Below, piece after piece: positions 44,863-57,904 of a DNA stretch of 64,000 bases. The stretch's first letter is position 1. Every line of letters starts with the position of its first letter. Made by a program: the position numbers and the translations under genes. Location of the stretch: NCBI GenBank assembly GCA_026225945.1, contig JAMJFZ010001133.1, forward strand, positions 17,983,501 through 18,047,500, given 5' to 3'. The notes under the pieces are model-generated. The model did no database searches, was not told where the DNA came from, and worked only from the letters and a program-made list of their open reading frames with translations. Source of the DNA: Cricetomys ansorgei (taxonomy: Eukaryota; Chordata; Mammalia; Rodentia; Nesomyidae).

Positions 44863-47429
44863 CTTAAAGACCAGAGCCATGTCCCTCTAGCCTGCTATGC
44901 TGCACATTCACATTACTGAAAAACTCACACTCACCCAGTCTTCTCACAGCCCAGATGCTAGGCTCATGCTGCACTGTGCTTCCTCATTTATCCCCATGGT
45001 GGTCCTGAGGTCAGCTGCATCACCGTTTCTCTCAAACTGGGAGCACATGGCCTGGACTCAAGCACTGACCTACTGCTGTTCTGCACAGGGCCTGGCCACA
45101 AGTCAGGATGTTCATTCTTACAGGTGAGGAAACTGAGACTGGGGCTCAAGTCTCACAAGAATGGTAGCTATTCTCAACTCTGTGGAATACCAGTCTATCA
45201 CATATACTGCTTCACAAAGAAGCAGTGAGCCAGCTTCCTAAGGGCTTCCTGAGTATCTGTGCAGAGAGAAGCCCCAGATGCAGATGACACACTGTAGGCA
45301 AACAGCCTGTAGTTCTGCTTCCACAAGAGAAGGTCATTCAGAAGGCCTGCCAGTCTCTTGAAATTGCTGGGAGGCTTTAAGAAACCATTACCTAAAGTTG
45401 GCAAATTACAGGCTTTCTCTTTATAACTGCTTTCACCACTGAGGCCCAGTGTGATGTAGGCTACAGAATTAACAGGTGATTGTCCCTCTTGGGCTGGTCC
45501 CTAGTAAGATCCTTCCACTCACTAATTGCCCTTGTCGGTTAGCAGACACCCCAAAATAGGGCAGTCTTGAACTGGTCCATCTGCTAACTGAGTTGGAAGT
45601 AAAGCAGGGTCTTTATGAACAGGCTTCTGGGACAAGCAAGCTCCTTAGTAAGGTGAGGAGGAGAGAAGGCCAGCCACAAAGGAGCCAAGACTCATCCACG
45701 AATACTTGCTGCCCATCAAGCTACGTTTGTGAGGTCCTGGGTGTGGAATCAAACATACCTGAACTCTCCCCTGGTAGGTGGTGAGGGAAGCGTTCCAATA
45801 GACACAGAAATGCTTGTCACCCATGATCTCTACCTTGCTCACATCACAGCAATAACGCCTAGACTTGCTCCATGACAACCTCACCTCCAACTACTTCTTT
45901 TCTCAGCTCCTTACCTTGTTCCACTCTCTGATCCTTCTCCTGCCAACCTCTTCCCTGTGCTATATTCCAGCCTAGAAGGTGGTCGGTCACCTTTGCTCTC
46001 CACTCGTCCTACTCGGGCACCATCTACAAGTAGATCTCTCTCTTCCTTTAACTCTTGCCCAGTAGCTGTCTCCCCAAGGGTTAATTAACAGTGGGTAACC
46101 TGAGGTCCCAGGACAGCATAACACCCTGTAATAGTCCACCCTGTAGATGATATGTACCAGGAAAAGGTGGGGCCCAGTAGGTGAGCCCTGAGCACCCCCA
46201 TGCAGGTGATGGACAGATGAAGGTAGATTGGGACAGAAAGAGTAGACAAAGAAATTGCATCTCTATTCTTAAGCTTTTATTCCTTCTTCTTGAGATGACA
46301 GGCATTCTCAAAGAAATGTGCACTTCATCCTACTCCCAGTGGGCATCAGTTCAAAGCTTTCCTCAACCATTTCACTCCCAGTTGCAGTCACCAAAGAAAT
46401 CAGAGACCCTTAACTTGACTTACTCATGCATCCAATGTGTTTCAGACCAGCCTAAGTAGACACACATGTGCACCCACATGTGTCTCAGACATATGTGAAG
46501 TATATCTCAGTAAAGCTGCTTAAAAGAATGCAAGAGTAATGAGGTATTTTGTTTGGGGAGGGGGTGATTGGGCCAATGATTAAATAGCTGTTATTTTAAA
46601 TTCTAACAACTTAGTTATTAAGACAAGTTACACACATGACAAACATCAGGGAAGAGATGTGAGAGTCTAATTTAAAGTCATTGACTATGCAAATGTGGAA
46701 TTTCAAAATATGTAAATGCACCACACTGTGATAAAAAGGAAGGATATGTGGGGCTAATTTCTTCCTGTTAATTCTGCTAAAATAACTCCTTTATTGTTGT
46801 GCTCCTGTCACGGCGAGGTCTCTGTGTTGTCGTTGATGAAGGCTTAATGCTCTTTCTCTAGAGTGAAGTTTGATTAATTTTTTTTTCTATAAGTTGCCTG
46901 CACAGCAAGATAAGTGCAGCATATTCAAATGCAGCTGTTCTGGGCATTTTTGTCTTCTCCTCCACCTGAGAGATATGGCTTCAGTCATCACTCTCCTGTG
47001 CTAGCAGGGAAAGAGAGTCACTCTGGTATTTTGGTTGTTTTGTTTTGTTTCTGATTCTGTCAGTGAGACCAGACTAAGAATTATCTCCACTGGATCAGGA
47101 CTTCTTTGAGACTGGGAGAAAACACACAGCTAGATGAGGAAGACTTTTGGTAATTAAGAGCCTAAACAGGGGCTGGATTCCTAAAATATTAAAGGTAAAG
47201 AAAATCTCAGGACAAGTCTGAGCTGGGGGTTTGCAGAGAGAGAAATTCCATTATCACCTTCAACTGCTGTATTACCTGAGATCCTGGAATCATGACCCAT
47301 TCCCCCCAGGCCCCACTCAGCAGTTTTCCAATCTACTCTCACAAGGGTACATCATTTAAATGCCATGATGTGTGTGAAGCACAGCACAGAAGCTTGGCAA
47401 ATGAGGAAGGGTATTAGGCATTTTTCCCA
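44863..47429. other. Mostly unique intron; possible old L1 terminus at 46385-46530
   Basis: TATATCTCAGTAAAGCTGCT at 46501 resembles the end of an old L1. GTGAGGAAACTGAGACTGG at 45124 looks like a MIR/L2 scrap. The rest is not recognised. Confidence 0.4.
46530..46950. promoter_or_regulatory. Candidate conserved non-coding element
   Basis: This is an AT-rich, repeat-free block with an octamer ATGCAAAT at 46687-46694, a second ATGCA-type word, and several TTAATT and AATTAA words. Conservation is inferred only from appearance and was not tested. Confidence 0.25.
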
Positions 47430-47725
47430 CCGCTTTAACAAAACTCCTTACAAGAAGCACTTTAAGAAAAGAGGGGTTTATTTGGGCTTACAGTTCCAGG
47501 GAATACAGTCCACTGTGGTAGGGAAGGCAAGGCATCAGAGCTAGAGTCGGGCTGGTCACATCGAATCCACAGTCAGGATGCAGAGCATGCAAAGGAAGTA
47601 GGAACAGGAAGTAAAACCTCAAAGGCAGCACAGTGTGGCCTACTTCTGGCAGCAGGGCTTCACCTCCTAAAGGTTCCACAACTGCCCCAAACAATGCCAC
47701 CAACTAGGGATCAAGTCTTTGAAGA
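47430..47725 (-). mobile_element. MaLR/ERVL-type LTR
   Basis: GGGTTTATTTGGGCTTACAG, ATCCACAGTCAGGATGCAGA and GTTCCACAACTGCCCCAAAC with CAATGCCACCAACTAGG are the reversed rodent LTR-like repeat. Confidence 0.65.
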
Positions 47726-47843
47726 AGGGTTTGAAGACAAGGACCAATCAATGGGAGACATATCATGTCGATGCAGCAATAGAAGCACTCAGTAGCATGA
47801 TGGTGGTACCTACGATACCCATAAAGATAACAGCTATGACAAC

Positions 47844-48330
47844 GTCTCCATGACAACTATGACAATGTCTCCATAACAACTATGTCAATGTCTCCATGAC
47901 AACTATGACGATGTCTCCATGACAACTATGACAATGTCTCCATGACAACTATGACAATGTCTCCGTAACAACTATGTCAATGTCTCCATGACAACTATGT
48001 CAATGTCTCCATCACAACTATGACAATGTCTCCGTAACAACGATGTCAATGTCTCCGTAACAATGATGTCAATGTCTCCATGACAACTATGACAATGTCT
48101 CCATAACAACTATGTCAATGTCTCCATGACAACTATGACAATGTCTCCATAACAACTATGACAATGTCTCCATAACAACTATGACAATGTCTCCGTAACA
48201 ATGATGTCAATGTCTCCATCACAACTATGTCAATGTCTCCATGACAACTATGTCAATGTCTCCATCACAACTATGACAATGTCTCCGTAACAACGATGTC
48301 AATGTCTCCATCACAACGATGTCAATGTCT
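47844..48330. repeat. 23-bp minisatellite, 21 complete units
   Basis: GTCTCC recurs at 47844 and every 23 bases to 48327 (22 occurrences, 21 intervals of exactly 23), with no indel. Units vary only at a few fixed positions: ATG/ATA/ATC/GTA after GTCTCC, CTATG or CGATG or TGATG, and ATGAC or ATGTC. A three-unit block at 47982-48050 is identical to 48235-48303, showing higher-order duplication. Twenty-three is not a multiple of three and no coding role is seen. Confidence 0.97.
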
Positions 48331-49979
48331 AGCTTTCACATGGTAGCCTGTAAGCGTCCTGCATAGAAGCTTTCAAACTCCATCTGCTCATGACGGTTAT
48401 GTTCCCTGAATGAGGATGTAGTCATTTCTGACTTATGAAGGTGCTGTTTACACACTCAGTGCTTTAGAGGACAGAGTAGGAATGGCAGTGTCTGGGAGCT
48501 CAGTGGGCGTCAACGGACTGGGCAGTTCATGCTGGCTGAGGCTTTGTGTTAACAGAGCCCTGGATGACCACACTCTCCAGTTCTCAAGCTTCAAATCTGT
48601 GTGTTTTTATATGACTTCATGTTTTCCTTTTAAGCAGCTATAAACTTTAGGAATTTAGTCTTCCATTTTTTTTTTATATAGATAGATAGACTTTTGTTTA
48701 GGCCACTGATAGCAAACTATGCATATTGCTTTTGATAAGATCTTTTTGTCATACGAGCTTTTTCTGTAGCAGTAAGGAAAAACAGATCTATATCTTCATT
48801 TTAATAGCTATATAAAAGTGACAGTGCTTTTCTAGTTTTACATATAATCCCTTCTTTCCCTTAAATACTCTACAAACCAGATAAGGATGAGCCTAGAGCC
48901 ACAGGCACATAACTCTGAGACAGTTTCACCCTCTTCCTTTCCCACCTCCACTAAAGCAGTACCATCAGGGTGAACTGGCACACCACCACATGCATTTGTA
49001 TATGCAGACTCTTACACATAGTGAGTAGACTTAGGACGATACCTACAGACTCCATGGTCACCTTCGCCAAGCAAAGGCTGAGCCTCCCCCAGAACTAAAT
49101 CATCGCTATCACAGTTGACTCCAGAGGCCAATTCGGATTTCCTTATGAAGCATGAGTTTTGTGCACCATCCCTAGACCGTAACTATAGAGACTACAGTGA
49201 CAGACTGCACATGGGGGTAGGCTGCCTGGGCTTCACAGCATCCTGAGGGAGGTCGCAGAGTTGTGTGTATACCCTGCTTTCTGGAAAGCTCTCCGGCTTT
49301 CTGCAGGAGGTCCCTGTCTATTCACCTCTGGGTGAATATGCTGAGCACCGCTATTTGCCCAGCCACAAGTTTTCATAAGTGTCATCCCCTGCTCAAGGTA
49401 AGAAAACATCTCATTGCTTGGTGTGGGATGCCACAAGCAACTCCCAGGATGACCTACAACCTCATCTTACCTCCAACCTAGGCTTCCAGAAGGCTTGCAG
49501 AGATGTCTCTTTTGAAGATGAAGTGATCCAGAGTCACTGTGTGGAACCAGAAAGGCTCTCAGAGTATTCCCAGAGAATTGATTTTCCTTCCCAACTAACA
49601 CAGAAAAATATCAATTAAAAAGCATATGAAGAAATCTCTCCATATTTGTTCCTGATGGTACAAAGCAATACACATCTTTTCAAGCAGCCAGCAAGCCAGG
49701 GATGTGCAGTGAACAACCTCCTAGCTGATTTTGAACAAAGACTTTGATTACCGGCGAGGGCTGTCATCTGTCTGCTGAATGCAGAGTAAATGAAACACCA
49801 ATGAATTCCTAACTACCTTTTCATTTTCCCCTCCTAACCTAATTTAGAAAGCGTAAATAATTTCATTGTTTGCAATGAAATGAACAGGCCCAGCTGCTCC
49901 TGTTCTCCATAGGGGAAACTGAGTAAAGACCAAAAAGCTGCTACCAATGCCACCAACAATCCCCAGTTACACATAGAGA

Positions 49980-50240
49980 ATATGCATTCAAAATATCGCC
50001 GAAACCCGTTGATCTGTCATTAGCAATTTATACAATCAGAGCCAGTGGTCTTTTATTATTGTTATTACTATTGCTACAATTATTATGGTTTTCTTCTGCC
50101 ATTTGAATCTCTTGATGGTGACATGTCAGTAATTCACTGTAATTTCCTGCCACACACAACCTTTTAAGATTTCTTTCTATGTTGCTGAGTATAAATTAAG
50201 TGACATTATTTCCTACCTGGTCCAGTGTGTTGCAACAACA
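49980..50240. promoter_or_regulatory. Candidate conserved non-coding element
   Basis: This AT-rich, repeat-free block has several homeodomain-like words (ATTAGCAATTTA, GTAATTCACTGTAATT). Selected by appearance only. Confidence 0.2.
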
Positions 50241-51079
50241 TTATACTTTGAGAACCCCAAACTGGAACAAACCCCTTTGTGCAGCCCCGCCTCCCACTGA
50301 GACCCAGGAGCAGTAGATCCTCCGGGGCCGAGGGAGAATGGCTCGGGTGGCACTCACAGTAAAGTGCTGTGGTTCTTCACTACTCTGTCTTGGAGCTAAT
50401 CTTCCTCTACCGTAGGAGGCTCACCCCTTAATATCATCATGGCCCACAAGGCAAGTACATTCATTTGGATACTAGCTAAACTCCTGCCTCAGTTTTAGGA
50501 ATGCAAAGGAGACACAGCATCAGGGTTCTTGACCTGATGACCTCTTGTTTCTAGTAGAGGACTGAACAATAGGCACTGAGATCAAACGTTTGGGACTCTC
50601 ACATCAGCACGATGACAGGAGTAGTGATGACTTGGAGCAGACACTTTGGGAGGTACTGATCCAGCCACTGCACCACTGAGACAGCATCCAGCCTAGACTG
50701 AATAGGGAGTGTGCACAGGAACTGGTGGGATTACTCTGAAACTCTCCTCTCTGACCTCTCAGGGAGCAGTCACCAAGTTTATGCAAACCTCTGGCACAGA
50801 CATAGAACCCAACTTGTTCTACTTCACAGATAGTGAGCCACCCGTGCTGCTCACCACCTGCTGCATGTGGGGAATCAATGCAGGCTAATGGGTACCCAGT
50901 TCCACACTCCAGCATCCAGCCCATACCCAGACACAGGAAGGAACATCTGGGGGGTTGGGGTGGGTTAAAAAGCAGCAACAGCAACAACAACAACAAACAA
51001 CCCACACATATGTTGAAGATTCTAAAAGGCTAGCTGACAGCTTCAAGCTTTCTGACTATGGAGAACTAAATTGTCCCAG

Positions 51080-51520
51080 AGCCAGATCCAGAACCACCTT
51101 AGATTATCTTTAGTCCCCTTAAAACCCACCTCACACCAACCGACTGTATATGCCTTCATAGCCTTTCAAGTAGCAGGTAAACCCTTTGTAAGGTTAAGTG
51201 ATAACTGACAGCTGTCTTCCACCAACCTCGAATCTAAGAATGTCATCAGTTAGCAGCAACTTGCAGCATAGTTCCACCCTCTTGGCCGTACCCCACGTGC
51301 CTGGTACTACCACAAATGCGTTAGGTAATTGCCTTGGTTAATAACTTTCTTTTCTTTTGTGACATTATGTGTTCACTCAACTGCTTCTATGCTGGAAAAT
51401 GTTTATTTGGAATGACCCAAATTCATGTTCCTGGGCCACGGACATTTATATTTGGCTCATAATAAATGATCTCTTATTCTGTCTGAGTTAAGACCTGTAT
51501 TTTGTGACAATGGTTTTGTC
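51080..51520 (+). mobile_element. Possible LTR remnant
   Basis: ATTTATATTTGGCTCATAAT with an AATAAATG signal near 51460, and nearby CTCTTGGCCGTACCCCACGT, resemble an LTR 3' half. No ends or target duplication were found. Confidence 0.3.
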
Positions 51521-52349
51521 ATCCAATGTGGGGCTCCATGGACAACCCTCGGGCAACACAACATAGAAAGAATAACGGGATTGGTGTCCCCATACCAGCA
51601 TGGGTCTTTATGCCTCACGTGGATTCTGATGAGTTCTTTCTGGAACACAGATAACCCATTTGTTCTGTACAATGGTCCATTGGTTTATTCTGGGATTGCT
51701 ATTGGTTATTTTCTAATTCTTTTTTATTTTTTCAGAGAATTGTAGCTGTTTGGGAATATCTAGTGGGAACATGTGTCTGAGAACATTCAGCCTTTCCTCC
51801 TGCCTTTCCTCAAGTAGTTAATTGTGTTTTTATGTGTCTACCCTGCTACAATCTGGCTCACTTTTAGTTTAAAATTCAAATAGGTACCTAATCATCCAAG
51901 CACCAATGGGAAGGGACACCTGTTCCCTCCAATCCAACATGGTAGAGGTCAAGGAAAAGCCCTTAGAATGTGCAACTGCCTCACAGGGAAGTCCAAGACA
52001 ACACAGACCCTTCTTCGGTTGGCTGGAACCTTAAGACAGACATAGGATATTAACCCTAGGTACAGTGGGAGGAACTAGCCTTGTGGTGGGAGTCAAGGAA
52101 GCTAAACCCATGAGCAGCATGTAAACTGATATAAAACAGCATTCCCCCCAGCTAGCACAGAAGGTTGTAATTCTCCAAGAATGAAGAAGATACTAAAATA
52201 TGAGAGAGAAATTCAAAGAAAAGGGATATATTAGGAGAAAAAAAATCACCATGTAGTACTTCAGCCTGGCTTTACATTTGATAATTAGATTAATTGAACT
52301 TGCAGTATTATTAAAAAGTAAGAAATAATTCTCAAATTATCTGTTTTGT

Positions 52350-52565
52350 TTTGTTTATGCAAGGATGGATGTATATGTTTTGTGTACAGGCCAGAGGACA
52401 ATCTCAGTTGTAGTCTTCAAGAATACTATACACCTTCTTTGAGACAGAGTCTCTCATTGGCCTGGACCTCAACAATTAGGGTAGACTAGCTGGCCGGTAA
52501 GCCCCAGGGTCCTCCCTCCTCTGCCTCCTCTGCCAAGAGTTGGTACTCTCACTAAGTGAGTTCTG
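52350..52565 (-). repeat. B4 SINE, minus orientation, headless
   Basis: GCCAGAGGACAATCTCAG, TTGAGACAGAGTCTCTCATT, AGACTAGCTGGCCGGTAAGC and CCCCAGGGTCCTCC follow the reversed B4 body. Confidence 0.75.
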
Positions 52566-53004
52566 GTGATTGAAGGAAGTGACTCACTCCTTAGTCTCAT
52601 TCATCCTCTGACCCAGCTTCTTCCTCCTTCTCTCTCATCCTTCCCATCCTATCTCTTTCCCAGTAACTCCGAGTGAAGCAAATTGTTTCAAAAGAAAAGA
52701 TTGCTATTGCCTCTTTTAAAATAAACCCTGGTGGGAGCAGTAATCCTTGGGACTACCTAAACTCACTTGGCAAAAGCTGGGCAGAAAGCTGTGCCTACGT
52801 GGTTCCTTCACTGGGATTTGCTGGAGAATGTCAGTGCTCTACCAACAAGCTTTCCTGGCTTTTATTAGAAAGGAGGAAGCTGTGGCAGAAGCTTTCTGTA
52901 CACTCTGTCAGCATTTGCACGTGGTCCAGAGGAAGGCTTTGCCAATTCTCATGGGTCCGAGGCATCGTTCTTTATTGCTCAGGACTACACCCACTGCTTA
53001 CACA

Positions 53005-53091
53005 TTCACTCAGGGTTTTCCTCACAGACATCTGCCTGCTTCTGCCTCCCAAGCAGTGGGATAAAGGAATGTGCCACCATGCCCAGCCACA
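53005..53091 (-). repeat. B1 SINE fragment, minus orientation
   Basis: TCTGCCTCCCAAGCAGTGGG and GTGCCACCATGCCCAGCC are the reversed B1 head. Confidence 0.8.
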
Positions 53092-53550
53092 AAAGAGACA
53101 TTTTTAAATATAAGCAAAAATGACAACAGCAGCCACAAAAGGTTTTAGAGTTTAACCAGATAGGTAGTCATAATTTATATCCTTCTTTTAGTAGTTTAGA
53201 TTCACACTCATTTTAAATTGGTAAAATAGCTTTGCCATGTCTATGGCTAAGTTTTAACATAAGAGTCATAGCAAATTAGGTTATTGGTGTATATGTTTCT
53301 GCATATTACATTTAAATATATAATGTAGTGTGTTCACATGATAGTCTTCTCTGAAATGGTTCAATTCAAACTGGCTTATAAAATAAATGAGTGTTCACAT
53401 AAAATTCACTTAAATCAATCCATTGGCAGAAGACTGACAGCAACTTAGCAGTGTCTACCAATTCCAGCCCCTGAGAACCTTTCCTCACTCATTCTGGACT
53501 TAACATCTACAGAAGAGACCAGGAATGCTTATGAAAATTTTCTGTCTTGT
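53092..53550. other. AT-rich unique intronic sequence
   Basis: Nothing is recognised. Confidence 0.4.
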
Positions 53551-53795
53551 GCTTTTCAATTTACTAATTTTTAAATTTAATTTTTATTCTTTGAGAATCT
53601 TGTATAAATGTGTTTTGATCACATTCACCCCTCCCCCAACCTTCCCTACCCACCAAACTTTGTGTTTCCTTCCTTCCTTCCCTTCTTCCCTCCTTCCTTC
53701 CTTCCTTTCTATCTTTCTTTATTTTTTTCTTTTACCAATTGTGTCCAGATTGTACTGTTCATATATTCTAGGACGTGTGGCCTTCTACTAAAACA
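53551..53795 (-). mobile_element. L1 (Lx-type) 3' end
   Basis: TTTGAGAATCTTGTATAAAT, TTTTGATCACATTCACCCCT and CTACCCACCAAACTTTGTG then TCTAGGACGTGTGGCCTTC are the reverse of a rodent L1 3' terminus. A (CTTCC)n expansion lies within it. Confidence 0.75.
53667..53725. repeat. (CTTCC)n/(CTTT)n pyrimidine microsatellite
   Basis: Imperfect CCTT-type repeats inside the L1 3' end. Confidence 0.9.
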
Positions 53796-54169
53796 ATTTA
53801 GACATTATCAACAAAATTGCTAAATTTCATTCCCAACTTAAAGGACAGCCTTTGGAAACTGTCTCATCAACAGTTCGCAACATCTACAAAGATGAATTTT
53901 GAAGCCAGAAGTAGTCATTCTGCCCTGTAGCTATTAACCACTCCTAGCTCCTGCTGCTGTCGAGTCTGCTTTAGCTGCCTTCAGCTTCCTGTGTGCTGCA
54001 GTGCATATATTTACATGGGGGTGTAGACGCATTTTATAACCATACATATGTAGACACACATCAGTCAAGAAACAGCTAAAGAAAGTTGCTTTAATAGTAC
54101 CCTCTGGCTTCTTGGAAAACTGGCGTAAATCTCTTCTGGAAGGGAGAGAAATCCATTTTTCTGAGAAGG

Positions 54170-54390
54170 TAAATGTTTATTAAATGCAAATACTGATATC
54201 TGTTACCTGGGAAAAATGACTCACGGCATGTGGAATTTCTAGATAAAAGGCTTTCAAGTCTGAGGTTTCTCCAGATAAGCTCCTATCAGGGAACCGGCGC
54301 GTGAATGTGCTGAAATTGAATTACTGTACAACGGCAATTACTTTCCACAGCACAGCTATAATAGGAATCAGTTCCACAATGAACAGCAGG
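54170..54390. promoter_or_regulatory. Candidate conserved non-coding element
   Basis: This repeat-free block contains AATGCAAATA (an octamer-like word near 54184), TGACTCA at 54218-54224 (an AP-1-type site) and GGAACCGGCGCG. Functional status is inferred only. Confidence 0.25.
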
Positions 54391-55639
54391 TAGCCGGAGG
54401 AAGGAGACCTCAGCATAAAGTCTGGTCTCCTTTAGTTCTTCCAAGAAGCAAGAGTGTGTGCTTTTAAGCAAAACAGTTTTCAAGTGCCCAATTTCTCATT
54501 TTACCAATGGAAATCAGAAAGCAAGTGCAAGAGGGTTGGGTTTATTTACAGCTATGAGCTGCATGTGTTTGGGGAATCTACTGAACATCTCATCCAAAGA
54601 TTTAAAACAACAAACTCTCCATGTCATAAGTTTAGTTACAACTTGCTTTTTATGTCTCTTCCCAGTCCTCACTGAAGTTCATCTGTAAGACACTTCAGAT
54701 TATTTCAATAGTAAATTAAATACTTAATGTTCTGCCTTATAGTCTACCAAAATATGCACTATCTTTGCATGTTCCACAACCCCTCTCTCCCAGAGATAGG
54801 TTTAAGTTTTTTTTTTTGGGGGGGGGATTCCTAAGCTCTGTAAGACTCAGCATAAAGTCAACCAGCCTTTTGCAGAAACCAGGATCCCTGAGAAAATGGG
54901 AAGAGGGGTGCTGCAAGTCTGCCCAAATCTAGAAGGTGAAGGCAGAGTGTCTCTGCATGGCCCAGGACAAAGCCACTCTAGTGATGCCACATTTCAGACA
55001 TGAAGGTGCACCTAAGAATCACAAACTCTCCACAGTGGCCCTGCCTACTCAGAGTTCTCTGGAGCTAAAGCACTTGCTTCCAGATGATTGGCAGCTTTGG
55101 CTGCTCCCAGTGAAGAGCCAGATCTGAACGGCAGAGGCTGGGGGCTACCTGTCCACACAACCAAGACCAGGGGTAACAGCCTATTTGTTGCCTTCTTCCT
55201 TCCCTCAAATCAGGTTACTTTCCTTAATATCAGTGGCTCAGCAGATAGAGGAGCCATGCCAAATTTGCCTTCTGTTAATATCTCAAATAAGTTCTGATTT
55301 ATGTCACAGAGAAGCAGTCCAGGTGTCACGTAGAATGGCCCAATGGGAGTGTGCCACTGGCAGGAGACAGGTGCATATTATTTCTGCTAACTCCGGCATT
55401 TGGAAAGGCTCCTTGAGATGCTAATGAGCTAAAAGCAAATTGATTCCACTTCTTGGCCATTCAAAGGAAGCGGAAACTTGATAGCAACTGCTCAGCAGCA
55501 TTCACTGAGGGCTGGGTAGCATGCACGTATTTGATATTATCTGAATAGAGAAAGTGGGAGTTGATGCCTGGTGCATAACTGCTATGCTCAAGAGGCAGCC
55601 TTGCTCCTTCAAACAACGTGGAGCTAGTAGCTAGCCTCT

Positions 55640-55960
55640 GAGTGAATTGACAAATATTATTCAAAGTACCCATGGCATTAAAATTTGCTAGAAAATGGAG
55701 TTAAGAAAAGCTGTCTTAATGATGGTACCATTATGTTAATGGCAATTATGGAGACTAAGGTTATTTATAATTTGCTAGTCCAAAAAAAAAAAAAAAAAAG
55801 TTGCCTGTAGTCCATTACCAGCCGTATGACAGAGGTTATGTAATGGGCAGGCCACTTTAGGTTTCACATTTACCTCAGACATCTGACGGGCGGAAAATAG
55901 GACTTTCTATGATATGATAATTGCACAGTGGAGAAGAATTCAAATTGGGCCCAAGCATGA
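55640..55960. promoter_or_regulatory. Candidate conserved non-coding element
   Basis: This repeat-free block is rich in TAAT and ATTA words (GGTACCATTATGTTAATGGC) either side of a short A run. Selected by appearance only. Confidence 0.2.
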
Positions 55961-56679
55961 TAAAATCGCTCTGATCCAACTAATCACTGGGCAAAGTGAT
56001 GGAGAAGAATGATGAGATCAGCCAGAGAGACAGAGAAAAAGAGCAACGTTGTTTAACAGCCTAGAGATGACAGGCTGTGTGTGTTAAAGGGCTGGTTGAG
56101 TCTGGTCTCCCTGGTGCTAATGGAATCAACCTGCACTAGCCAAGGGCGGCCTATGGCTACCCACCATTTCAAGGCACTCCACATACATCAGTGGTAGTTT
56201 TAATATTCACTGTTGCTTGCAAACCAGTATGTGTTCTTAAGTCACAATGATGAGCGACATGGGACCAGTAAGCATGGACACCATGAAACATAAGGGGAAG
56301 ACCTCAGGACTCCATTTGATGCAAATTACTAGGAGTGGGGCAAGGGAATTGGAGAAATGACAACACTAAAGTCTGTTCTGTTCCTGGCCCACTGTCCACT
56401 TGGTGAGAGTCCTGGCAAGGACAATACCTCAATGGCTGGCTTCAGCGCAAACCAGGAGGTCGTTGGCTCCTCCAGTGCTCATAGACCCCAAAAGGAAACT
56501 TCCTGCTGGGGAAGCAAGGTGTCATTACAATATCAAGAGTTCCAGCCACCACTGCTTTGGCTTCAACATAAGCCAACAGTTCATTCCAGATGCCCCACGG
56601 CTTTTAACTGCTCTCAACAGAGGCACATGGGTCACAATGGGGACTGGGCCAATCCCAACCCTCTTCATATAAAGCCACT

Positions 56680-56758
56680 GGAAGCTATAGCTTAGTGGAA
56701 GAACACTGCCTAGCAGGCATGAAGCCCTGGATCAGTAGCACAATAAAAATTAAAAGCC
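56680..56758 (+). repeat. ID-like SINE
   Basis: GAAGCTATAGCTTAGTGGAA, GAACACTGCCTAGCAGGCAT and GAAGCCCTGGATCAG are followed by an A-rich end. This is a tRNA-Ala-derived ID-type SINE, diverged. Confidence 0.7.
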
Positions 56759-57761
56759 GGTGGATGAGGAGAACCACAGAACTCTGGATGTGATCCCCAA
56801 GATTCTCTGCTCACAAAGGATCTGTATTTGTATTTTAAAATACAGAAAACACTCATTTCAGAGAGTACAGGCTGGCCTTATCCTGGAACATTTCAATTCA
56901 AACAGGGCAGTTTCCTTTTCCTTCTTAAAGAAACTGTACCAGCTACATCAAACAGTCTTTTTTTTTTTTATGTCACTAATTTAAAGCAAAATGGTTTCAA
57001 AAATCAGGCAATAGAGAGAGGCTGAAGCCAGCTCATGCTCCCTTCAGACTGCATCCAGGTGCTATCTGGTACCCCAAGACTCTTTGTCTATCACATGCTC
57101 ACATGATGGGAAAAGCCTTATCCAGAAAAGCACGGGGTGTTTTCTGTGTGTCAGGCATTACACTTTCCAGGGATATGCAGCACACCTGTACTCTTCCTCG
57201 AAAATGCAAAATCTAAGTCCCACTGAGCCCTGGAGTGTCACCTGGGCAAATAACTTCATGCAGCTAAGTTTGTTTGCTCGTTTCTAGGACAATGATAACT
57301 CCTAGGGCTGCCATGACCTCTAACTGGCACAGCCTCCTATCATAAGGCCAGGTGCAGTGTGAGCTCAGTAAACCTACCAGAACATACTCCACATGTCTCC
57401 AGGGAGCTGTGAAAGGAAAGAGAGCAGCAGGGGCTGCTCAGCTGTCCTCACCACCCTGTCACTTTGGAGCAGGACTAGAATCTGGGTTAGTATATCTACA
57501 GCCCATGTTGCACACACTCAAAGGGCTAAGGCCCAGGACCTGGTGCTTCTGCCGAGGAGCACGCTGTATATGCACCCCCTCAAGTACCCCAAGTTCCAGG
57601 ACCAGGGCTTTCATGTCTATCAGCTGCACCAACAGAATGAACAATGATTTATTCTATTTTCTACTCTAAAATCCTGTGGTTTGCAGAGAGATGCAAATGA
57701 AAACAATATTTCTTCAGTCAAACTGACAATGTTGCTACTAGTGTCTAAAATAGAATGAAAA
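56759..57761. other. Unique intronic sequence
   Basis: Nothing is recognised. Several short ORFs lack any signature. Confidence 0.4.
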
Positions 57762-57892
57762 TGAGCCACGTACAGTGACACCTGTAATACTCAGGAACAG
57801 AGGGCTTCTCAAGGCCCTCCAGAGAGTCTTCCAAGCCAGTCGTGACTGCACAGTGAGACCCAGTCTCAAAAAACAATGACAACCAAACAACA
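57762..57892 (+). repeat. B1 SINE, diverged
   Basis: GAGCCACGTACAGTGACACC, CTGTAATACTCAGGAACAG and CAGTGAGACCCAGTCTCAAA are in B1 order. Confidence 0.75.
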
Positions 57893-57904
57893 GAGAACAG
57901 CAGC

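Larger units (their letters stand above)
48331..52349. other. Unique intronic sequence with a possible LTR and a possible conserved block
   Basis: About 4 kb without recognised SINEs. A possible LTR (51080-51520) and an AT-rich block (49980-50240) are listed separately. A (CAA)n/(CAG) run lies at 50975-50999. Confidence 0.4.
53801..56679. other. Unique intronic sequence, with AT-rich candidate elements
   Basis: No mobile element is recognised. An 18-A run lies at about 55782-55799, and T9/G8 runs near 54809-54827. Confidence 0.45.

Noticed and set aside
47844..48330. CRISPR-like array of 23-bp units
   Set aside because: The units are directly contiguous without spacers and the DNA is mammalian. 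It is a minisatellite.
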